This document shows, in pieces, positions 20,001 to 28,868 of a DNA stretch of 64,000 nucleotides (its first letter is position 1; every line of letters starts with the position of its first letter). Source of the DNA: Symmachiella dynata (lineage in GTDB: Bacteria > Planctomycetota > Planctomycetia > Planctomycetales > Planctomycetaceae); contig NZ_CP036276.1 in assembly GCF_007747995.1 (NCBI RefSeq), positions 2,471,001 to 2,535,000 of the forward strand, in the 5' to 3' direction. The notes below the pieces were generated by a model. It did no database searches. It was not told where the DNA came from and saw nothing but the letters and a program-made list of their open reading frames with translations. Made by a program: the position numbers and the translations under genes.

Positions 20001-20910
20001 TGGCCGCAGTTGGCATACGCGGGACCGCATCAGTCACACCGGAGCTGAGTGCCGTTGGGACGGCGCCGCACTGGAATACATTATCGATCAGCTCGAAGGC
20101 CGCCCGGGACTGAAACCGGTCAATTGGAATTCGCGGAGCACCGTGGAAATTGCCGGGCCGCAAGACGGGCATGGTTGGTTTTTCCATGCACTGACCGGAG
20201 ATGAATGGCTATTGTCATTAACGTTTCGCGTACCCAAAAACACCTTTTCGCGGGATGAATTACGAGAACAGTTGGCGCTGGAATCGCTCGACGACCTCGA
20301 CGAGTTGCCGGTCTACGGCCGCTCGGAACGCGTGCGGGTGAAAAACCTCAAAGGCCCTTGGCAAGAAGTCAAAATCTCCATTCACTGGTTGCGCGAAGTC
20401 GACACACCGGAGTTTCGTGAATTCCTCGATACAGCCGCAACAGCCTATGGCAAGAAAGTCACCGCCAAGCAAACCAACATCAACGACCTCACCCCGTGGA
20501 AAGTCCTCGGAAAGAAATGGCATCTCTCCCGTAAAGGATTTCCTAGCGGAAAACGGGTAAAGTGGGCTGTCGATGTTCTAGACGAGTTGACGAATTTGCT
20601 CGAACGCGCGCTGCCGCGCGCCGAGGTCGATTGGGGGAATAAACAAGTCGTCTATTTCAAGCCAGCAGGCAGTAAGACGGTTCGCGCCTCGGTGCATACT
20701 AAACGACGCGGTGGAATCGACCTGTCTTTGTTCGTCGGTCGCGGGCAGTTTGCGCTAGGCAAAATTGCCGGACTGGGACGTGAACGCGAAATCGGCCTGC
20801 ACTCCAGCGGGCAAGAACTGATCAAAATCCGCTTCGACAGCGCCGCCCAGGTCGCCAAGCCGGCACTCAAGGAATTGCTCAAAGAAATCGCCGCCCACAC
20901 AAAATCATAA
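14035..20910 (+). CDS. uvrA: Double UvrA: two fused excinuclease A units plus extra C-terminal domain
   Basis: UvrA recognises DNA damage in nucleotide excision repair and loads UvrB. Normal UvrA is ~950 residues; this frame has 2291. Unit 1 (about 1-960) has Walker [10 protein letters not shown] near residue 34 and again near 675, with ABC signatures [13 protein letters not shown] and [12 protein letters not shown]. Unit 2 (about 995-1960) repeats the whole plan, with GPSGSGKTS near 1028 and GVSGSGKSS near 1640, and signatures [13 protein letters not shown] and [12 protein letters not shown]. Both units keep the UvrB-binding insert and CxxC zinc modules (for example CTNC...CLDC and CENC...CDAC). 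Residues ~1960-2291 do not resemble UvrA and I do not recognise them. UvrA works as a dimer, so the fusion is likely a covalent pseudo-dimer with four ATP sites. All motifs look intact. Confidence 0.95.
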   Translation: MSETKIVVRGAREHNLRDVNLTIPRNQLVVMTGVSGSGKSSLAFDTLYAEGQRRYVESLSSYARQFLGQLPKPDVDAISGLSPSISIQQKSTGRNPRSTVGTITEIYDYLRVLFARVGQGYCHKCDRPITAQTPEQIAENIARLPEGTRLQILAPLINRQKGEYRDLFEDLLKQGYLRARVNGNVVNLTDDLQLDRQMRHTIEVVIDRLVIGTKQRSRLAEAVENALKLSGGSLIAAPELKSSGRARKSAPQAAEERLYSSHYACTNCGISYEPPSPQLFSFNSPLGMCLDCNGLGMKHDFNHEKLIPNDKRSVAKGAIELLGTLGKIGRWKRHIYRGAAAFLEKEHGLPADSLLKMPWRDIPATIQNQLLYGTGDRHITFAWRQSGGTWKHGGVWEGFIPELLESYRKAKNPMRRRQLEKYMEIVRCPTCRGARLNQQSRSVRISTASAAYRKRKLPLDLSLSDVCALSIAAAGEFFEQLDLDDARQFIATEILKEIRGRLGFLLQCGLDYLTLERTAPTLSGGESQRIRLAGQIGSGLVGVLYILDEPSIGLHPRDNTQLLNSLLHLRDQGNTVVVVEHDEETMRAADHIVDFGPGPGVRGGEIVAEGTLSQIQKSSRSLTGQYISGKRRIDIPQQRRKPGRGKLKIVAAQHNNLKKVDVSFPLGAFVCITGVSGSGKSSLVNDILWQALNKQINKGNGKPGRHTRINGLQHLDKAIDIDQSPIGRTPRSNPATYVKLLDHIRDLYTKLPESKVRGYKPGRFSFNVAAGRCEACEGYGSNKLEMDFLADVWVTCPVCEGRRFNHETLEVRFKGANIAEVLDMDVQQALEHFQNVPKIVTLLQTLHDVGLDYLKLGQPSPTLSGGEAQRIKLARELGKRSTGRTIYLLDEPTTGLHFADVEKLLEVLHGFVEAGNTVLVVEHNLDVIKTADWVIDLGPEGGEGGGTIVAEGTPETIAACKKSYTGKALDEILNPKPKRKRTKKAGRNGDLAARNKQHREIIVSGAAQHNLRSVDLKVPRNRMSVFCGPSGSGKTSLAMDTLYAEGQRRYVESLSAYARQFLGQMPKPKIEHLSGLPPAIAIEQRSTGHTPRSTVGTVTEIYDYLRILYARLGQPFCPDCEIPVAGQTTDEVIEKILAHEPGTKILVLAPREVRVGESFEKLWDRLQSQGFLRVRVDGTTYRLDDMPEWDRRRKLQVEIVVDRLTVNRRTRSRIADSVESGLELGRGSLLVAVCDDDRTEPQWRVDRFNLHSACENCGTSFEQLTPHSFSFNSSLGWCDACEGLGTQQGTNLAALIADPKRSINDGAIAVWPEVKTNKQFQKILAALGREFGLPLDVPFQELAPQHQRLVLYGSGERWIALDDKSGVKIQYKGLYPAVEESTRVSFVYRQRLRDMIGETHCSICHGSRLRPDAAAVRLLDKTLQQVCAMPLRDSLDLFKNWKLNRAEKRIAGDLVNEVQGRLSFLVDVGLHYLSLDRPMPTLSGGETQRIRLAGQVGRALTGVLYVLDEPTIGLHARDNGRLLEALKKLRELNNTLILVEHDREVITAADRLYDFGPGAGRLGGTVVGQGTPKQLAAKKSSLTGQYLSGREEIPIPTTRRMQDQETVPPGGGWLEIHGARHHNLRDVDLRIPLGTLTCVTGVSGSGKSSLIEDTLAVALSRRLHHGGGIPGAHDKIVGIDQINKVITVDQQPLGSTPKSNPATYTGVFDHIRELYCRLPDAKVRGYRPGRFSFNKPGGRCDACEGNGELCIEMHFLPDVWVRCDDCNGRRFNEETLAVKYRGKSIADVLEMPIGEAAELFENIPKIRRYLATLSAIGLDYLTLGQSAPTLSGGEAQRVKLAAELARPQTGKTLYILDEPTTGLHFDDIRKLLRVLDSLVEAGNTVVVIEHNLDVIKTSDWIVDMGPEAGGEGGEIVTEGTPEAVVKYATAKKRARRPPSFTGELLSPILAAGKRSEREIFNAREAAKKRAGDLDIAQIGRNAQMPWKKDGRSWHTRDRISHTGAECRWDGAALEYIIDQLEGRPGLKPVNWNSRSTVEIAGPQDGHGWFFHALTGDEWLLSLTFRVPKNTFSRDELREQLALESLDDLDELPVYGRSERVRVKNLKGPWQEVKISIHWLREVDTPEFREFLDTAATAYGKKVTAKQTNINDLTPWKVLGKKWHLSRKGFPSGKRVKWAVDVLDELTNLLERALPRAEVDWGNKQVVYFKPAGSKTVRASVHTKRRGGIDLSLFVGRGQFALGKIAGLGREREIGLHSSGQELIKIRFDSAAQVAKPALKELLKEIAAHTKS

Positions 20911-20922
20911 CCAAGCCCCCAA

Positions 20923-20953
20923 ACCGACGGCTCCGCCGTCGTTCACAGCGACC
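20923..20953. repeat. CCAAACCGACGG hairpin repeat, copy 1
   Basis: CGACGG-CTCCG-CCGTCG hairpin flanked by CCCAAACC and TTCACAGCGACC. A related copy with compensating changes (GACCGC-TT-GCGGTC) is at 54737-54770. It may act as a terminator for uvrA although no T run follows. Confidence 0.5.
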
Positions 20954-20974
20954 AGCAATGGAGAACCATGACCA

Positions 20975-22399
20975 ATGTCACAGGCATTCATAAATAGAGC
21001 GACGGTCGTTGTGTTTGCGGTCCTCGTGCTATTCGCGAGCAACTCTGCAGTGACTTGCGCGGAAGACAAACCCAATTTTATCGTCATCTATTGCGACAAT
21101 TTGGGTTATGGCGACATCGGTTGTTTTGGCTCCACCCAACATCGCACGCCCAATATCGATCGCATGGCGGCCGAGGGTTTGAAGCTCACTAGTTTCTATG
21201 TGTCGAGCGGAGTCTGCACCCCATCGCGCGCCAGTCTGATGACTGGTTGTTATCCGCGACGCGTCAATCTTCACGAAAGTGCAAAAGGCGGAATCGTCTT
21301 GCGGCCTGTTGGTCAGCGCGGACTGCATCCCAATGAAATCACCATTGCCGAAGTCCTCAAACAACAAGGGTATGCCACAGCGTGCATCGGCAAATGGCAT
21401 TTGGGTGACCAGCCGCAATTCCTACCGACACGACAAGGCTTTGATCGCTATTTTGGCATCCCCTATAGCGACGACATGACCCAGCGACCCGGCCAACCTT
21501 GGCCGCCTTTGCCTTTAATGGAGGGTGAAAAAGTGATCGAAGCCCCCGTCGATCGCAATACACTCACCAAACGTTATACCGAGGCGGCGGTGGAGTTTAT
21601 TGAACAAAACCGGGATCGTCCTTTTTTCCTCTACTTGCCGCACGCCATGCCGGGTAGTACGCGGGAACCATTTGCCAGTGAAGCCTTTTCTGGAAAATCG
21701 GCGAATGGTGCTTATGGTGATTCTGTTGAAGAGATTGACTGGTCGACTGGAGAGATCCTCAAGTCGCTCAAAGAACTTGGTCTCGATGAGCGGACCATGG
21801 TCGTTTGGACTTCCGACAACGGCGCGCCGCGACGCAATCCGCCGCAAGGCAGCAATCAACCGTTGGGAGGGTGGGGGTACACAACCCAGGAAGGGGGCAT
21901 GCGCGTACCGTGCATTGTCCGCCAGCCGGGAACGGTTCCCGCTGGGGAGGTCAGCGATGAACTTTGCACGACCATGGACCTGCTGCCAACATTCGCAAAA
22001 CTCTCCGGAGGTTCCGCTCCAGAGAATCGCATCATCGACGGCAAAAACATTGCGCCCATTTTAGTTGGCGACGACGGCGCGACATCTCCGCACGAGGCGT
22101 TTTACTACTATCAACGCGGTCAACTTCAAGCGGTCCGTAGCGGGAAGTGGAAACTGCACTTAGCACTGCCCAATCCGCGTCGTCAAAAACAACCGCGCAA
22201 GATGGCTCTTTATGATGTTGCTACCGATCTGGGTGAAACCACAAACCTCGCTGACGAGCACCCCGGCATTGTTAAGAAACTGCAAAGATTGGCAGAGGCC
22301 GCGCGCAAGGACCTTGGTGATGAGGGGAATCCGGGGGAAAATCAGCGCGCAGCCGGGCATGAGCCGCATCCAACGCCGCGGGAATTGACCCAGCAATAG
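20975..22399 (+). CDS. Secreted sulfatase (arylsulfatase type)
   Basis: Type I sulfatase of 474 residues with a signal peptide (hydrophobic stretch ~8-25, cleavage near TCAED). The formylglycine signature is C81-T-P-S-R-A-S-L-M-T-G, in which Cys is converted to the catalytic formylglycine. Metal ligands are likely in YCDNLGYGD (residues 39-47) and WTSDNGAPR. The IGKWHLGD motif supplies the catalytic Lys/His. It hydrolyses sulfate esters, probably on marine or algal polysaccharides, outside the cytoplasm. Planctomycetes carry dozens of such genes. No maturation enzyme is encoded nearby. Upstream in-frame ATG codons were rejected because the hydrophobic leader follows this one. Precise substrate unknown. 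Confidence 0.93.
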   Translation: MSQAFINRATVVVFAVLVLFASNSAVTCAEDKPNFIVIYCDNLGYGDIGCFGSTQHRTPNIDRMAAEGLKLTSFYVSSGVCTPSRASLMTGCYPRRVNLHESAKGGIVLRPVGQRGLHPNEITIAEVLKQQGYATACIGKWHLGDQPQFLPTRQGFDRYFGIPYSDDMTQRPGQPWPPLPLMEGEKVIEAPVDRNTLTKRYTEAAVEFIEQNRDRPFFLYLPHAMPGSTREPFASEAFSGKSANGAYGDSVEEIDWSTGEILKSLKELGLDERTMVVWTSDNGAPRRNPPQGSNQPLGGWGYTTQEGGMRVPCIVRQPGTVPAGEVSDELCTTMDLLPTFAKLSGGSAPENRIIDGKNIAPILVGDDGATSPHEAFYYYQRGQLQAVRSGKWKLHLALPNPRRQKQPRKMALYDVATDLGETTNLADEHPGIVKKLQRLAEAARKDLGDEGNPGENQRAAGHEPHPTPRELTQQ

Positions 22400-22652
22400 A
22401 CTGACTGTTAACGGGGATGCTGATGAGAATCGATGCCGTTGAATCGTTGCTGGTGATTGCCTATGCTGGCATCTAGTGGAGTCGGTTTTGCCGGATGCGT
22501 GAACATCCTCCACGAACGGTTTCCCACCTATTCAGAAACAGGTATACTCCCCCAAACGGGCGTTGTCATGATCCTGACTTCCGGGGTCACGATAAAAACA
22601 GTCGGCCGTCCTTAGAGTCTCACACCACTTGCTTATGCTTCCGAGGTCTCTC

Positions 22653-24290
22653 ATGCGTCGCAATAAGGAATATCTCCCAACGAGCCGGTCCGGTGCGGTG
22701 AATAGCTTATATCTATTTGCCGGCATTGTGTTGCTTGTCCTGGTGGGGCTGGGCTGGGTGTTGGTCGACATGGGAGCTGTTCAGGCGAAGCGCGGTGACG
22801 AGTTGTTTATGTATTGCGCAGCCGGCATGCGCGTGCCGATTGAAAAAATTGTCGCTGACTACGAACGTGAATTCGGCGTTCCGGTCCGCGTCACCTACGA
22901 TGGTTCGAACACGTTGCTCAGCGCGATCACGGCGCATCAGAAGGGAGACCTGTACCTCGCCGCTGATGATTTATACATCAAGCAAGCGCAAGACACGGGG
23001 CTAGTTCAAGAGATGTTACCGTTGGCGGTCATGCGACCAGTCATTGCCGTTGCCAAGGGAAACCCCAAAAACATCCAGAGTCTCGACGACCTGTTTCGCG
23101 ACGGCGTGAAAACCGCACTCGGCAATCCCGAGCAGGCAGCGGTGGGAAAAATGACCAAAAAGCTGTTAACCGATTCGGGCCACTGGGAAAAATTAGAGGC
23201 GCGTGTCACCGAGACCGGTGTATTTGAGCCAACGGTTCCGGCTGTCGCCAATGCGGTCAAAGTGGGCGCCATTGATGCAGGGGTGATTTGGGATACAACC
23301 GCAAAAATATTCCCCGGTTTGGATTACGTAGCTGTGCCCGAATTAGATCCCGGGGCCTCTGATGTCACCTTGGGTGTGCTCACCAGTTCAAATCAGCCAA
23401 CCGCTGCTTTACATTTCGCGCGGTATGTCGCTGCGCGGGATAAAGGTCTGCCCGTTTTCTCCGAGGGAGGTTGGGAGGTCGTCGAAGGGGATGTTTGGGC
23501 CGACCGTCCCGAGTTGACGTTCTATTGTGGATCAGTCAATCGCCGCGCCGTCGAACCGGTCCTCGAAGCGTTTCAAAAACGCGAAGGGGTCGTTGTGAAC
23601 ACGGTGTACAACGGGTGCGGGATTCTGACCGGTCAGATGCGTACGATTGTCGATCAAGATCAAGGCAAAGGTTTTCCCGACACGTACATGGCGTGCGACG
23701 TGTATTATCTCGACACGGTCAAAGAAATGTTTCAAGACGCTGTCAACGTCTCCGACACCGAAGTGGTCATTGCTGTCCAAAAAGGCAATCCCAAAAATAT
23801 TACCAGTCTGCAAGACTTAACCAAGCCCGGCATGCGGGTCTCCGTGGGGCAACCCAAGCAATGCACCATCGGTGTCTTGACCAAGCAACTGCTCGAACAA
23901 GAGGGCGTGTACGAGGGGGTGATGGACAACGTGGTCACACAGACCACCACCTCCGCATTGTTGGTCCCCACAGTCGCCACCGGATCGCTGGATGCCGCTT
24001 TGGCCTACGCGACCGATACCTTAGCCGAAGGGGATAAAATCGATGTCGTCCGTATCGAATCGCCCGCCGGCAAGGCGGTGCAGCCCTTTAGTATTGCCCG
24101 TTCCAGCGATCAAAAATATCTATCTCGCCGCTTATACACAGCCATCTCCCAATCCAAAGACGAATTCGAAGAGGCGGGATTTCATTGGCGGTTGGATGAT
24201 GTGACCGGCATCGAAGGAGCAGAACGATTGCCGGGAACACAAGGAACTGACTTTCTTGACTCACCCGCGACGATATCATCCCCAAAATGA
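22653..24290 (+). CDS. Fused double ModA-type substrate-binding protein
   Basis: Periplasmic binding component of a molybdate/tungstate-type ABC importer, 545 residues from ATG 22653 (GAGG eight bases upstream; earlier TTG/ATG codons fit less well). An N-terminal membrane segment (about 20-42) anchors it. Two ModA-like domains follow. Domain 1 starts at ELFMYCAAGMRVPIEKIVA and domain 2 near residue 290 at LTFYCGSVNRRAVEPVLEAF. Each repeats the ModA landmarks: a Cys after the first strand, a D-LYLAADD/DTYMACDV strand, VIAVAKGNPKNI/VIAVQKGNPKNI and a DAGVIWDT/DAALAYAT segment. A typical ModA is ~250 residues with one domain. The gene overlaps the permease start by ATGA, showing translational coupling. 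Ligand is inferred. Confidence 0.85.
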   Translation: MRRNKEYLPTSRSGAVNSLYLFAGIVLLVLVGLGWVLVDMGAVQAKRGDELFMYCAAGMRVPIEKIVADYEREFGVPVRVTYDGSNTLLSAITAHQKGDLYLAADDLYIKQAQDTGLVQEMLPLAVMRPVIAVAKGNPKNIQSLDDLFRDGVKTALGNPEQAAVGKMTKKLLTDSGHWEKLEARVTETGVFEPTVPAVANAVKVGAIDAGVIWDTTAKIFPGLDYVAVPELDPGASDVTLGVLTSSNQPTAALHFARYVAARDKGLPVFSEGGWEVVEGDVWADRPELTFYCGSVNRRAVEPVLEAFQKREGVVVNTVYNGCGILTGQMRTIVDQDQGKGFPDTYMACDVYYLDTVKEMFQDAVNVSDTEVVIAVQKGNPKNITSLQDLTKPGMRVSVGQPKQCTIGVLTKQLLEQEGVYEGVMDNVVTQTTTSALLVPTVATGSLDAALAYATDTLAEGDKIDVVRIESPAGKAVQPFSIARSSDQKYLSRRLYTAISQSKDEFEEAGFHWRLDDVTGIEGAERLPGTQGTDFLDSPATISSPK

Positions 24291-25189
24291 GTTCCACCAC
24301 TCCACCACCGGCAACACCGGTCATTGTCGACGAACACCGCGTTGGATCCGATGCCCCCTTTTTTACGATGCTGGGGGTGATCGGCGGCGTCTACGTGTTG
24401 CTGTTATTGGGCTTGTTGTTGGCAGATGTCTGTTACATGGTGTCCTCCGATTCGGCCGATGCGGTCGAATTGAGTCCCGCCTTAGAACCGTGGCGCCCCA
24501 TGTTGCGCCCCGTGTTGCCGATTCTCGAAGTGTTGCGGCAACCGCCGATTCAATATTCCATTAAGCTCACACTCGTCTCGTGTTTATTCACCGCCTTGTT
24601 GTCGTTAATCGTGGCGGTGCCGATCGGGTATTTGTTGTCGCATTTCCGCTTTCCCGGTCGCAACTTTTTAGATGCGCTACTGGACATTCCCATCGTGCTT
24701 CCGCCGCTCGTGGTGGGGTTGAGTCTGTTGATCCTGTTTCAGTTTGCTCCGTTCAGTTCAATATCCGAATGGGTGGTCTTTGAGATCCCTGCGGTGATCC
24801 TCGCACAATTCATGGTCGCTGCCGCGTTTGCCGTGCGAACGATGCGGGCGACATTCGATCAAATCGACACGCGGTTGGAAGACATCGCACTCACGCTTGG
24901 CTGTACGCGGGCGCAGGCATTCGGCATGGTCGTGCTCCCGCAGGCCCGGCAAGGCATGCTGACTGCCGGAACGTTGGCCTGGGCGCGAGCGATGGGAGAG
25001 TTCGGACCGCTGCTGATTTTCGCCGGCGCGACCCGCAACAAAACGGAGGTTCTCTCCACAACGGTCTATTTTGAATTCAGCATTGCTAACCTCGAAGGCG
25101 CTGTTGCGGTTTCGCTGATTATGGTTTTCGCTGCCATCATTGTGCTGATAATTGCCCGCGTGTGGGGGTCAAAAAACCTTACGATCTGA
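24287..25189 (+). CDS. modB: Molybdate/tungstate-type ABC permease
   Basis: Integral membrane permease of 300 residues in the ModB/CysT family. A long N-terminal cytoplasmic and first transmembrane region is followed by the conserved core: SIKLTLVSCLFTALLSLIVA, GRNFLDALLDIPIVLPPLVVG and the EAA coupling loop EDIALTLGCTRAQAFGMVVL with LAWARAMGEFGPLLIFAG. Around six transmembrane helices can be counted. It overlaps the upstream binding-protein gene by 4 bp (ATGA), so translation is coupled. The ATPase gene follows after a 145-bp gap. Molybdate versus tungstate cannot be separated from sequence alone. Confidence 0.9.
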   Translation: MSSTTPPPATPVIVDEHRVGSDAPFFTMLGVIGGVYVLLLLGLLLADVCYMVSSDSADAVELSPALEPWRPMLRPVLPILEVLRQPPIQYSIKLTLVSCLFTALLSLIVAVPIGYLLSHFRFPGRNFLDALLDIPIVLPPLVVGLSLLILFQFAPFSSISEWVVFEIPAVILAQFMVAAAFAVRTMRATFDQIDTRLEDIALTLGCTRAQAFGMVVLPQARQGMLTAGTLAWARAMGEFGPLLIFAGATRNKTEVLSTTVYFEFSIANLEGAVAVSLIMVFAAIIVLIIARVWGSKNLTI

Positions 25190-25334
25190 CCCCCGCCGAT
25201 GTACATCAATTGCGTCCCGCCACGAATTCCCCCATCATGGAGGCAAGGAGGACAAAGTCCTCGACCTTCTCCCCGATTCCTGAAAACTGCGCAAACAATT
25301 CCCCGTGTTTCACGTAATAGACCAATAGCTGATT

Positions 25335-26075
25335 GTGATCAAAATAAACGACCTCTCAATTCGACAAGGCGATTTCACGCTCGAGAACATCAGTTTCGAA
25401 GTGCCGACGGGACACTACGCCGTGCTTATGGGAAAAACCGGCTCCGGAAAATCGACGATCCTCGAAGCCATCTGCGGTTTACGATCCATCCGCAGCGGTC
25501 GGATCGACCTGGGCGGCCGAGACGTGACCGAGCTCAAACCAGGAAGCCGCGGCGTGGGATATGTTCCTCAAGATGCTGCCTTGTTCATGTCGATGTCGGT
25601 CCGTGACAATCTGGCGTTTGCTTTGCGAATTCGTCACTGGAAAAAAGCGGCCATTAACCAACGGGTCGATGAATTGGCGCAGATGTTGGGGGTGGAGCAT
25701 TTATTGGACCGGAAGCCGCACGGCCTCAGCGGTGGCGAAGCGCAGCGTGTGTCCCTGGGGCGGGCCTTGGCGTTTCATCCCACGGTGCTCTGTTTGGATG
25801 AACCGCTCAGTGCGCTGGACGAGTCGACCCGGAAAGAGATGTACAAGGTGTTGGAGTCGGTCAAAGCCAGCGCCGGCGTGACGACGTTGCATGTCACGCA
25901 TCATTCAGGTGAGGCGCAGCGTTTGGCGGACAATGTCTTAAAACTTCAAGCTGGCCGCGTTTTGGATACGACAAAAGCTGCGACCGATATTTCGATTCCG
26001 GTCATGCCTTCACCCGCCGACGACACGTCGCGCAGTCCCGTCTCCCGACAATCGATTTCGGAGTCTGAATCGTGA
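25335..26075 (+). CDS. modC: ABC transporter ATPase for the molybdate-type importer
   Basis: A 246-residue ATP-binding subunit from a GTG start. Walker A is GKTGSGKST (near residue 33), the Q-loop is YVPQDAALF, the signature is [16 protein letters not shown], Walker B is VLCLDEPLSALD, and the H-loop is THHSGEAQRLAD. It lacks the C-terminal TOBE (molybdate-sensing) domain that classical ModC (~350 residues) carries; a Ser/Pro-rich tail of ~35 residues takes its place. The sensing role may therefore be missing or carried elsewhere. Its stop overlaps the MoaD-like start (GTGA), so the two are coupled. Confidence 0.9.
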   Translation: MIKINDLSIRQGDFTLENISFEVPTGHYAVLMGKTGSGKSTILEAICGLRSIRSGRIDLGGRDVTELKPGSRGVGYVPQDAALFMSMSVRDNLAFALRIRHWKKAAINQRVDELAQMLGVEHLLDRKPHGLSGGEAQRVSLGRALAFHPTVLCLDEPLSALDESTRKEMYKVLESVKASAGVTTLHVTHHSGEAQRLADNVLKLQAGRVLDTTKAATDISIPVMPSPADDTSRSPVSRQSISESES

Positions 26076-26350
26076 ACGTCACCGTTGAATATGCGGCTCA
26101 AGTGAAAAAGGCGGCCGGTATCGCGTCGGAAAGTTTGGACGTCGCTGATGCAGCGACCGCGCAGGATGTCGTCCGCCAAGTGGCACAGACACATGGAGGC
26201 GGACTGGCGGAACTGATTCTTGATGGCGAGGGCAATTTGCATTCTTCCATCCTATTGTTCGTCGGCGACGATCAAATCGCATGGAATCTCCCCGTAACTC
26301 TACGTGATCGTGATGTGGTAACCATCCTTTCGCCCGTATCGGGAGGCTAA
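26072..26350 (+). CDS. MoaD/ThiS-family ubiquitin-like sulfur carrier
   Basis: A 92-residue beta-grasp protein ending in the diagnostic Gly-Gly (SPVSGG), which in MoaD and ThiS is adenylated and thiocarboxylated to donate sulfur. The beta-grasp features are MNVTVEYAAQVKKAAG, a central helix (TAQDVVRQVAQTHG), and LFVGDDQIAWNLP then DRDVVTILSPV. It starts at a GTG overlapping the ABC ATPase stop, so it belongs to the transport operon. MoaD works with MoaE to make molybdopterin, the ligand that holds imported molybdenum. This context makes MoaD the more likely identity, though moaE is not in this window. Confidence 0.85.
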   Translation: MNVTVEYAAQVKKAAGIASESLDVADAATAQDVVRQVAQTHGGGLAELILDGEGNLHSSILLFVGDDQIAWNLPVTLRDRDVVTILSPVSGG

Positions 26351-26438
26351 CCACCCAAGCCGGCACAAATTGTGCGTCCGTATTATTAATGACCAAAATC
26401 AAAGCGCCTGCCACAGTATTCAGTTGATTCAAAAAGAC

Positions 26439-26617
26439 AAACCACAAAGAAAATAAACAGAAAAAATTAACCACGAAAAAGACGAAAGACACGAAAAAGG
26501 ACTTACGCTTTTCATCCAAGCTTTTGTTTTGAATTCTACTGCTGCACTGCAAGTCTTGTTCGTTATCTCTGCATTCTTTTCGTGTGTTTCGCGTCTTTCG
26601 TGGTTCAACTTTTTTTA
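26439..26617. repeat. CACGAAA-family inverted repeat, copy 2
   Basis: Left arm about 26439-26506 (AAACCACAAAG, then AACCACGAAAAAGACGAAAG...). Right arm 26574-26617 (CTTTTCGTGTGTTTCGCG... TTTCGTGGTTCAAC). It fills most of the 338-bp gap between the mod operon and moxR. Confidence 0.8.
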
Positions 26618-26688
26618 AGGTTGTGCCAAGAAGCTGTGCTACGTAGTCCGGATCGTTCAATCCACTGCACCTGCTGTTGAGGAAACGC

Positions 26689-27639
26689 ATGAGTACGGAA
26701 ACGAGTTCGGATCTGTCCGCCAAGGTCCAGTCCCTGCATCAAAATCTTTCCACTGTCATTCAGGGCAAGAGCGAAGTCCTGGATATCTTGGTGATCGCCC
26801 TGCTGAGTGGCGGTTCGGTGCTCATGGAGGATGTGCCGGGTGTGGGGAAAACCACGCTGGCCAAATCGCTGGCCAAATCGATCGACGTTGCGTTTCAACG
26901 AGTGCAATTCACACCCGACCTGCTGCCCAACGATATTCTCGGCTCGTCGATCTATAACCCGGTCGATGGCACGTTCACGTTTCGAAAAGGGCCTGTCTTT
27001 TGTAACGTGCTGTTGGCCGATGAAATCAACCGCGCGTCGCCGCGAACGCAATCGGCCTTGTTGGAGGCGATGAGCGAATCGCAGGCCACGATCGAAGGGG
27101 TGCAGCATGAATTGCCGGCACCGTTTTTTGTTCTGGCCACACAAAACCCCGTCGACTATCACGGCACCTATCCGCTTCCCGAAGCGCAATTGGACCGGTT
27201 TCTCGTACAACTCGATCTGGGATATCCCGATGCACAGGCCGAAGTCGATATCTTGTTCTCGCAAGCGGAACAGCATCCGCTCGAAAATTTGGAGTCGGTG
27301 CTGTCGCACGAAGACGTCCTGCAACTGCAGTCGGCGGTCAAACAGATTCGCGTCGACAAATCGGTCGCACGTTATATCGTCGATATCATTCACCAATCGC
27401 GCAGCGACAGTCGCTTAAAGCTGGGAGTCAGTCCCCGTGGATCGTTGATGTTATTTCGCGCGTCGCAGGCAGCCGCCTTTTCCGCAGGACGCGATTATGT
27501 CTTGCCCGACGACGTGCAAAAACTCGCTCTGCACGTCCTGCCGCATCGACTGATATTGACCTCCAAAGCCAAATACGGCAGTGATAACAAAAAAGAAATC
27601 GTTGCCGAGATCCTCAAACATGTGCGAGTTCCCACATGA
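26689..27639 (+). CDS. MoxR-family AAA+ ATPase
   Basis: 316 residues from ATG 26689 with GAGGAA upstream (in-frame TTG 26677 rejected). AAA+ landmarks: Walker A VPGVGKTT (49-56), a DLLPNDILGSSIYNP segment, Walker B VLLADEINRASPRTQSALLEAM with the sensor FFVLATQNPVDYHGTYPLPEAQLDRF, and C-terminal LRLGVSPRG-like helices. MoxR ATPases act as chaperones that assemble or activate partner proteins, typically alongside DUF58 proteins. Here the DUF58 gene starts in the stop codon (ATGA) and a transglutaminase-like membrane protein follows, the classic arrangement. Cytoplasmic. Confidence 0.93.
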   Translation: MSTETSSDLSAKVQSLHQNLSTVIQGKSEVLDILVIALLSGGSVLMEDVPGVGKTTLAKSLAKSIDVAFQRVQFTPDLLPNDILGSSIYNPVDGTFTFRKGPVFCNVLLADEINRASPRTQSALLEAMSESQATIEGVQHELPAPFFVLATQNPVDYHGTYPLPEAQLDRFLVQLDLGYPDAQAEVDILFSQAEQHPLENLESVLSHEDVLQLQSAVKQIRVDKSVARYIVDIIHQSRSDSRLKLGVSPRGSLMLFRASQAAAFSAGRDYVLPDDVQKLALHVLPHRLILTSKAKYGSDNKKEIVAEILKHVRVPT

Positions 27640-28868
27640 AAGACCCATTGATCGTGCCGGCGTGGGTGTTTGAAGCTTGGCAATTTAAGGTCACGCAATC
27701 CGCACGGTACTTGCTGTATGTTTCGGTGCTCGCCGGTATGGGATCGATCTCGGTCATGGTCCCGATCTACCAAGTCTTTTGCGGCCTCGTCGGGCTGTTG
27801 GTTGTGGCGTGGATTTGTGGCATCATCATGAGCCCCCGCGTGACAATCCAAGGCCGGTTTCCCGAAAAAACGACCGCCGGAAATCCTGTCACCGGTCAGT
27901 TCCAAGTAACCAATCGTTCTCGCTGGCCGATTTTTGACATCGCACTGGGAGTCTTTCATTTGCCGCAGTCCCTGCGTCAAACCCAGCGCGACGTTCCCCT
28001 TGCTACGCTGCCCAGCAAAGGGACTGCCACGTTGCCGGTCACCTTGCACGCTTATCGCCGCGGGTTTTATGAGTTGCCCGATGTCCGGGCCTATACGCTT
28101 TTTCCCTTTGGGATTTTTCGCAGCGGCAAAGCACACAAACCACTTTCCTCCTTGTTGGTCCTCCCCAGCTATCACCCGGTGGCCGGGATCGATGTTCCAG
28201 TGGGGCATCGTTATCAACCCGGCGGTATTGCGCTGACATCCAACATCGGCGAATCCCCTGAGTACATTGGCAATCGCGAATACGTCTCGGGCGAACCGAT
28301 TCGGCGACTCGATTTTCGCTCCTGGGCGCGGTTGGGCAAACCGGTCGTTCGCGAATTTCACGAAGAATACTACTGCCGCATCGCGCTGATCCTCGATACC
28401 TACATACCCGCCGGACAAAAGCCAACGCGTGAGGGATTTTTACAGCTCGAAGCCGCCGTGAGTCTAGCCGCCTCTGTTGCAGGCGCATTGTCGCACGGAG
28501 AATACATCATCGATATTTTCGCCGCTGGGCCGGAACTGTATGTGTTTCGCGCCGGGCGTCATACGGCGCACTTTGACAACGTGCTGGAAATTCTGGCGTG
28601 CGTCGATGCTTGTCGCAATAATCCATTCGATACAATCTCCCCCGCTGTGTCGGAAGAACTCGGAAACATTTCCGCCACGATCTGCGTGTTCCTTGATTGG
28701 GACGAGTCGCGACAGCAGTTGGCCCGCCAAATTGTCGAAGCAGGAAGCAGCCTCAAAGTCATCATTGCCCGCGATGGCGAAACCACCGTTCCGTTGCATG
28801 CCGCGGAAGGTGATGTTTCGCAATACTCCGTGGAGCAAATCCAAAAGGGAGGCTTGGAAATACTGTGA
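27636..28868 (+). CDS. DUF58-family membrane protein
   Basis: A 410-residue protein with two hydrophobic segments at about 24-40 and 44-64, then a soluble part. It carries the DUF58 signature near residues 205-245: EYVSGEPIRRLDFRSWARLGKP, followed by VREF-EEYY, which opens a von Willebrand A-like fold (IALILDT). DUF58 proteins pair with MoxR ATPases, and such modules are linked to cell-envelope or peptidoglycan-related functions, though the exact role is unsettled. It overlaps moxR by 4 bp and the next gene by 4 bp (GTGA), so all three should be one coupled transcript. Confidence 0.9.
   Translation: MKDPLIVPAWVFEAWQFKVTQSARYLLYVSVLAGMGSISVMVPIYQVFCGLVGLLVVAWICGIIMSPRVTIQGRFPEKTTAGNPVTGQFQVTNRSRWPIFDIALGVFHLPQSLRQTQRDVPLATLPSKGTATLPVTLHAYRRGFYELPDVRAYTLFPFGIFRSGKAHKPLSSLLVLPSYHPVAGIDVPVGHRYQPGGIALTSNIGESPEYIGNREYVSGEPIRRLDFRSWARLGKPVVREFHEEYYCRIALILDTYIPAGQKPTREGFLQLEAAVSLAASVAGALSHGEYIIDIFAAGPELYVFRAGRHTAHFDNVLEILACVDACRNNPFDTISPAVSEELGNISATICVFLDWDESRQQLARQIVEAGSSLKVIIARDGETTVPLHAAEGDVSQYSVEQIQKGGLEIL

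Noticed and set aside
26351-26688. CRISPR-like direct repeats
   Set aside because: The repeated CACGAAA words form inverted, irregularly spaced arms without spacers; no cas gene.
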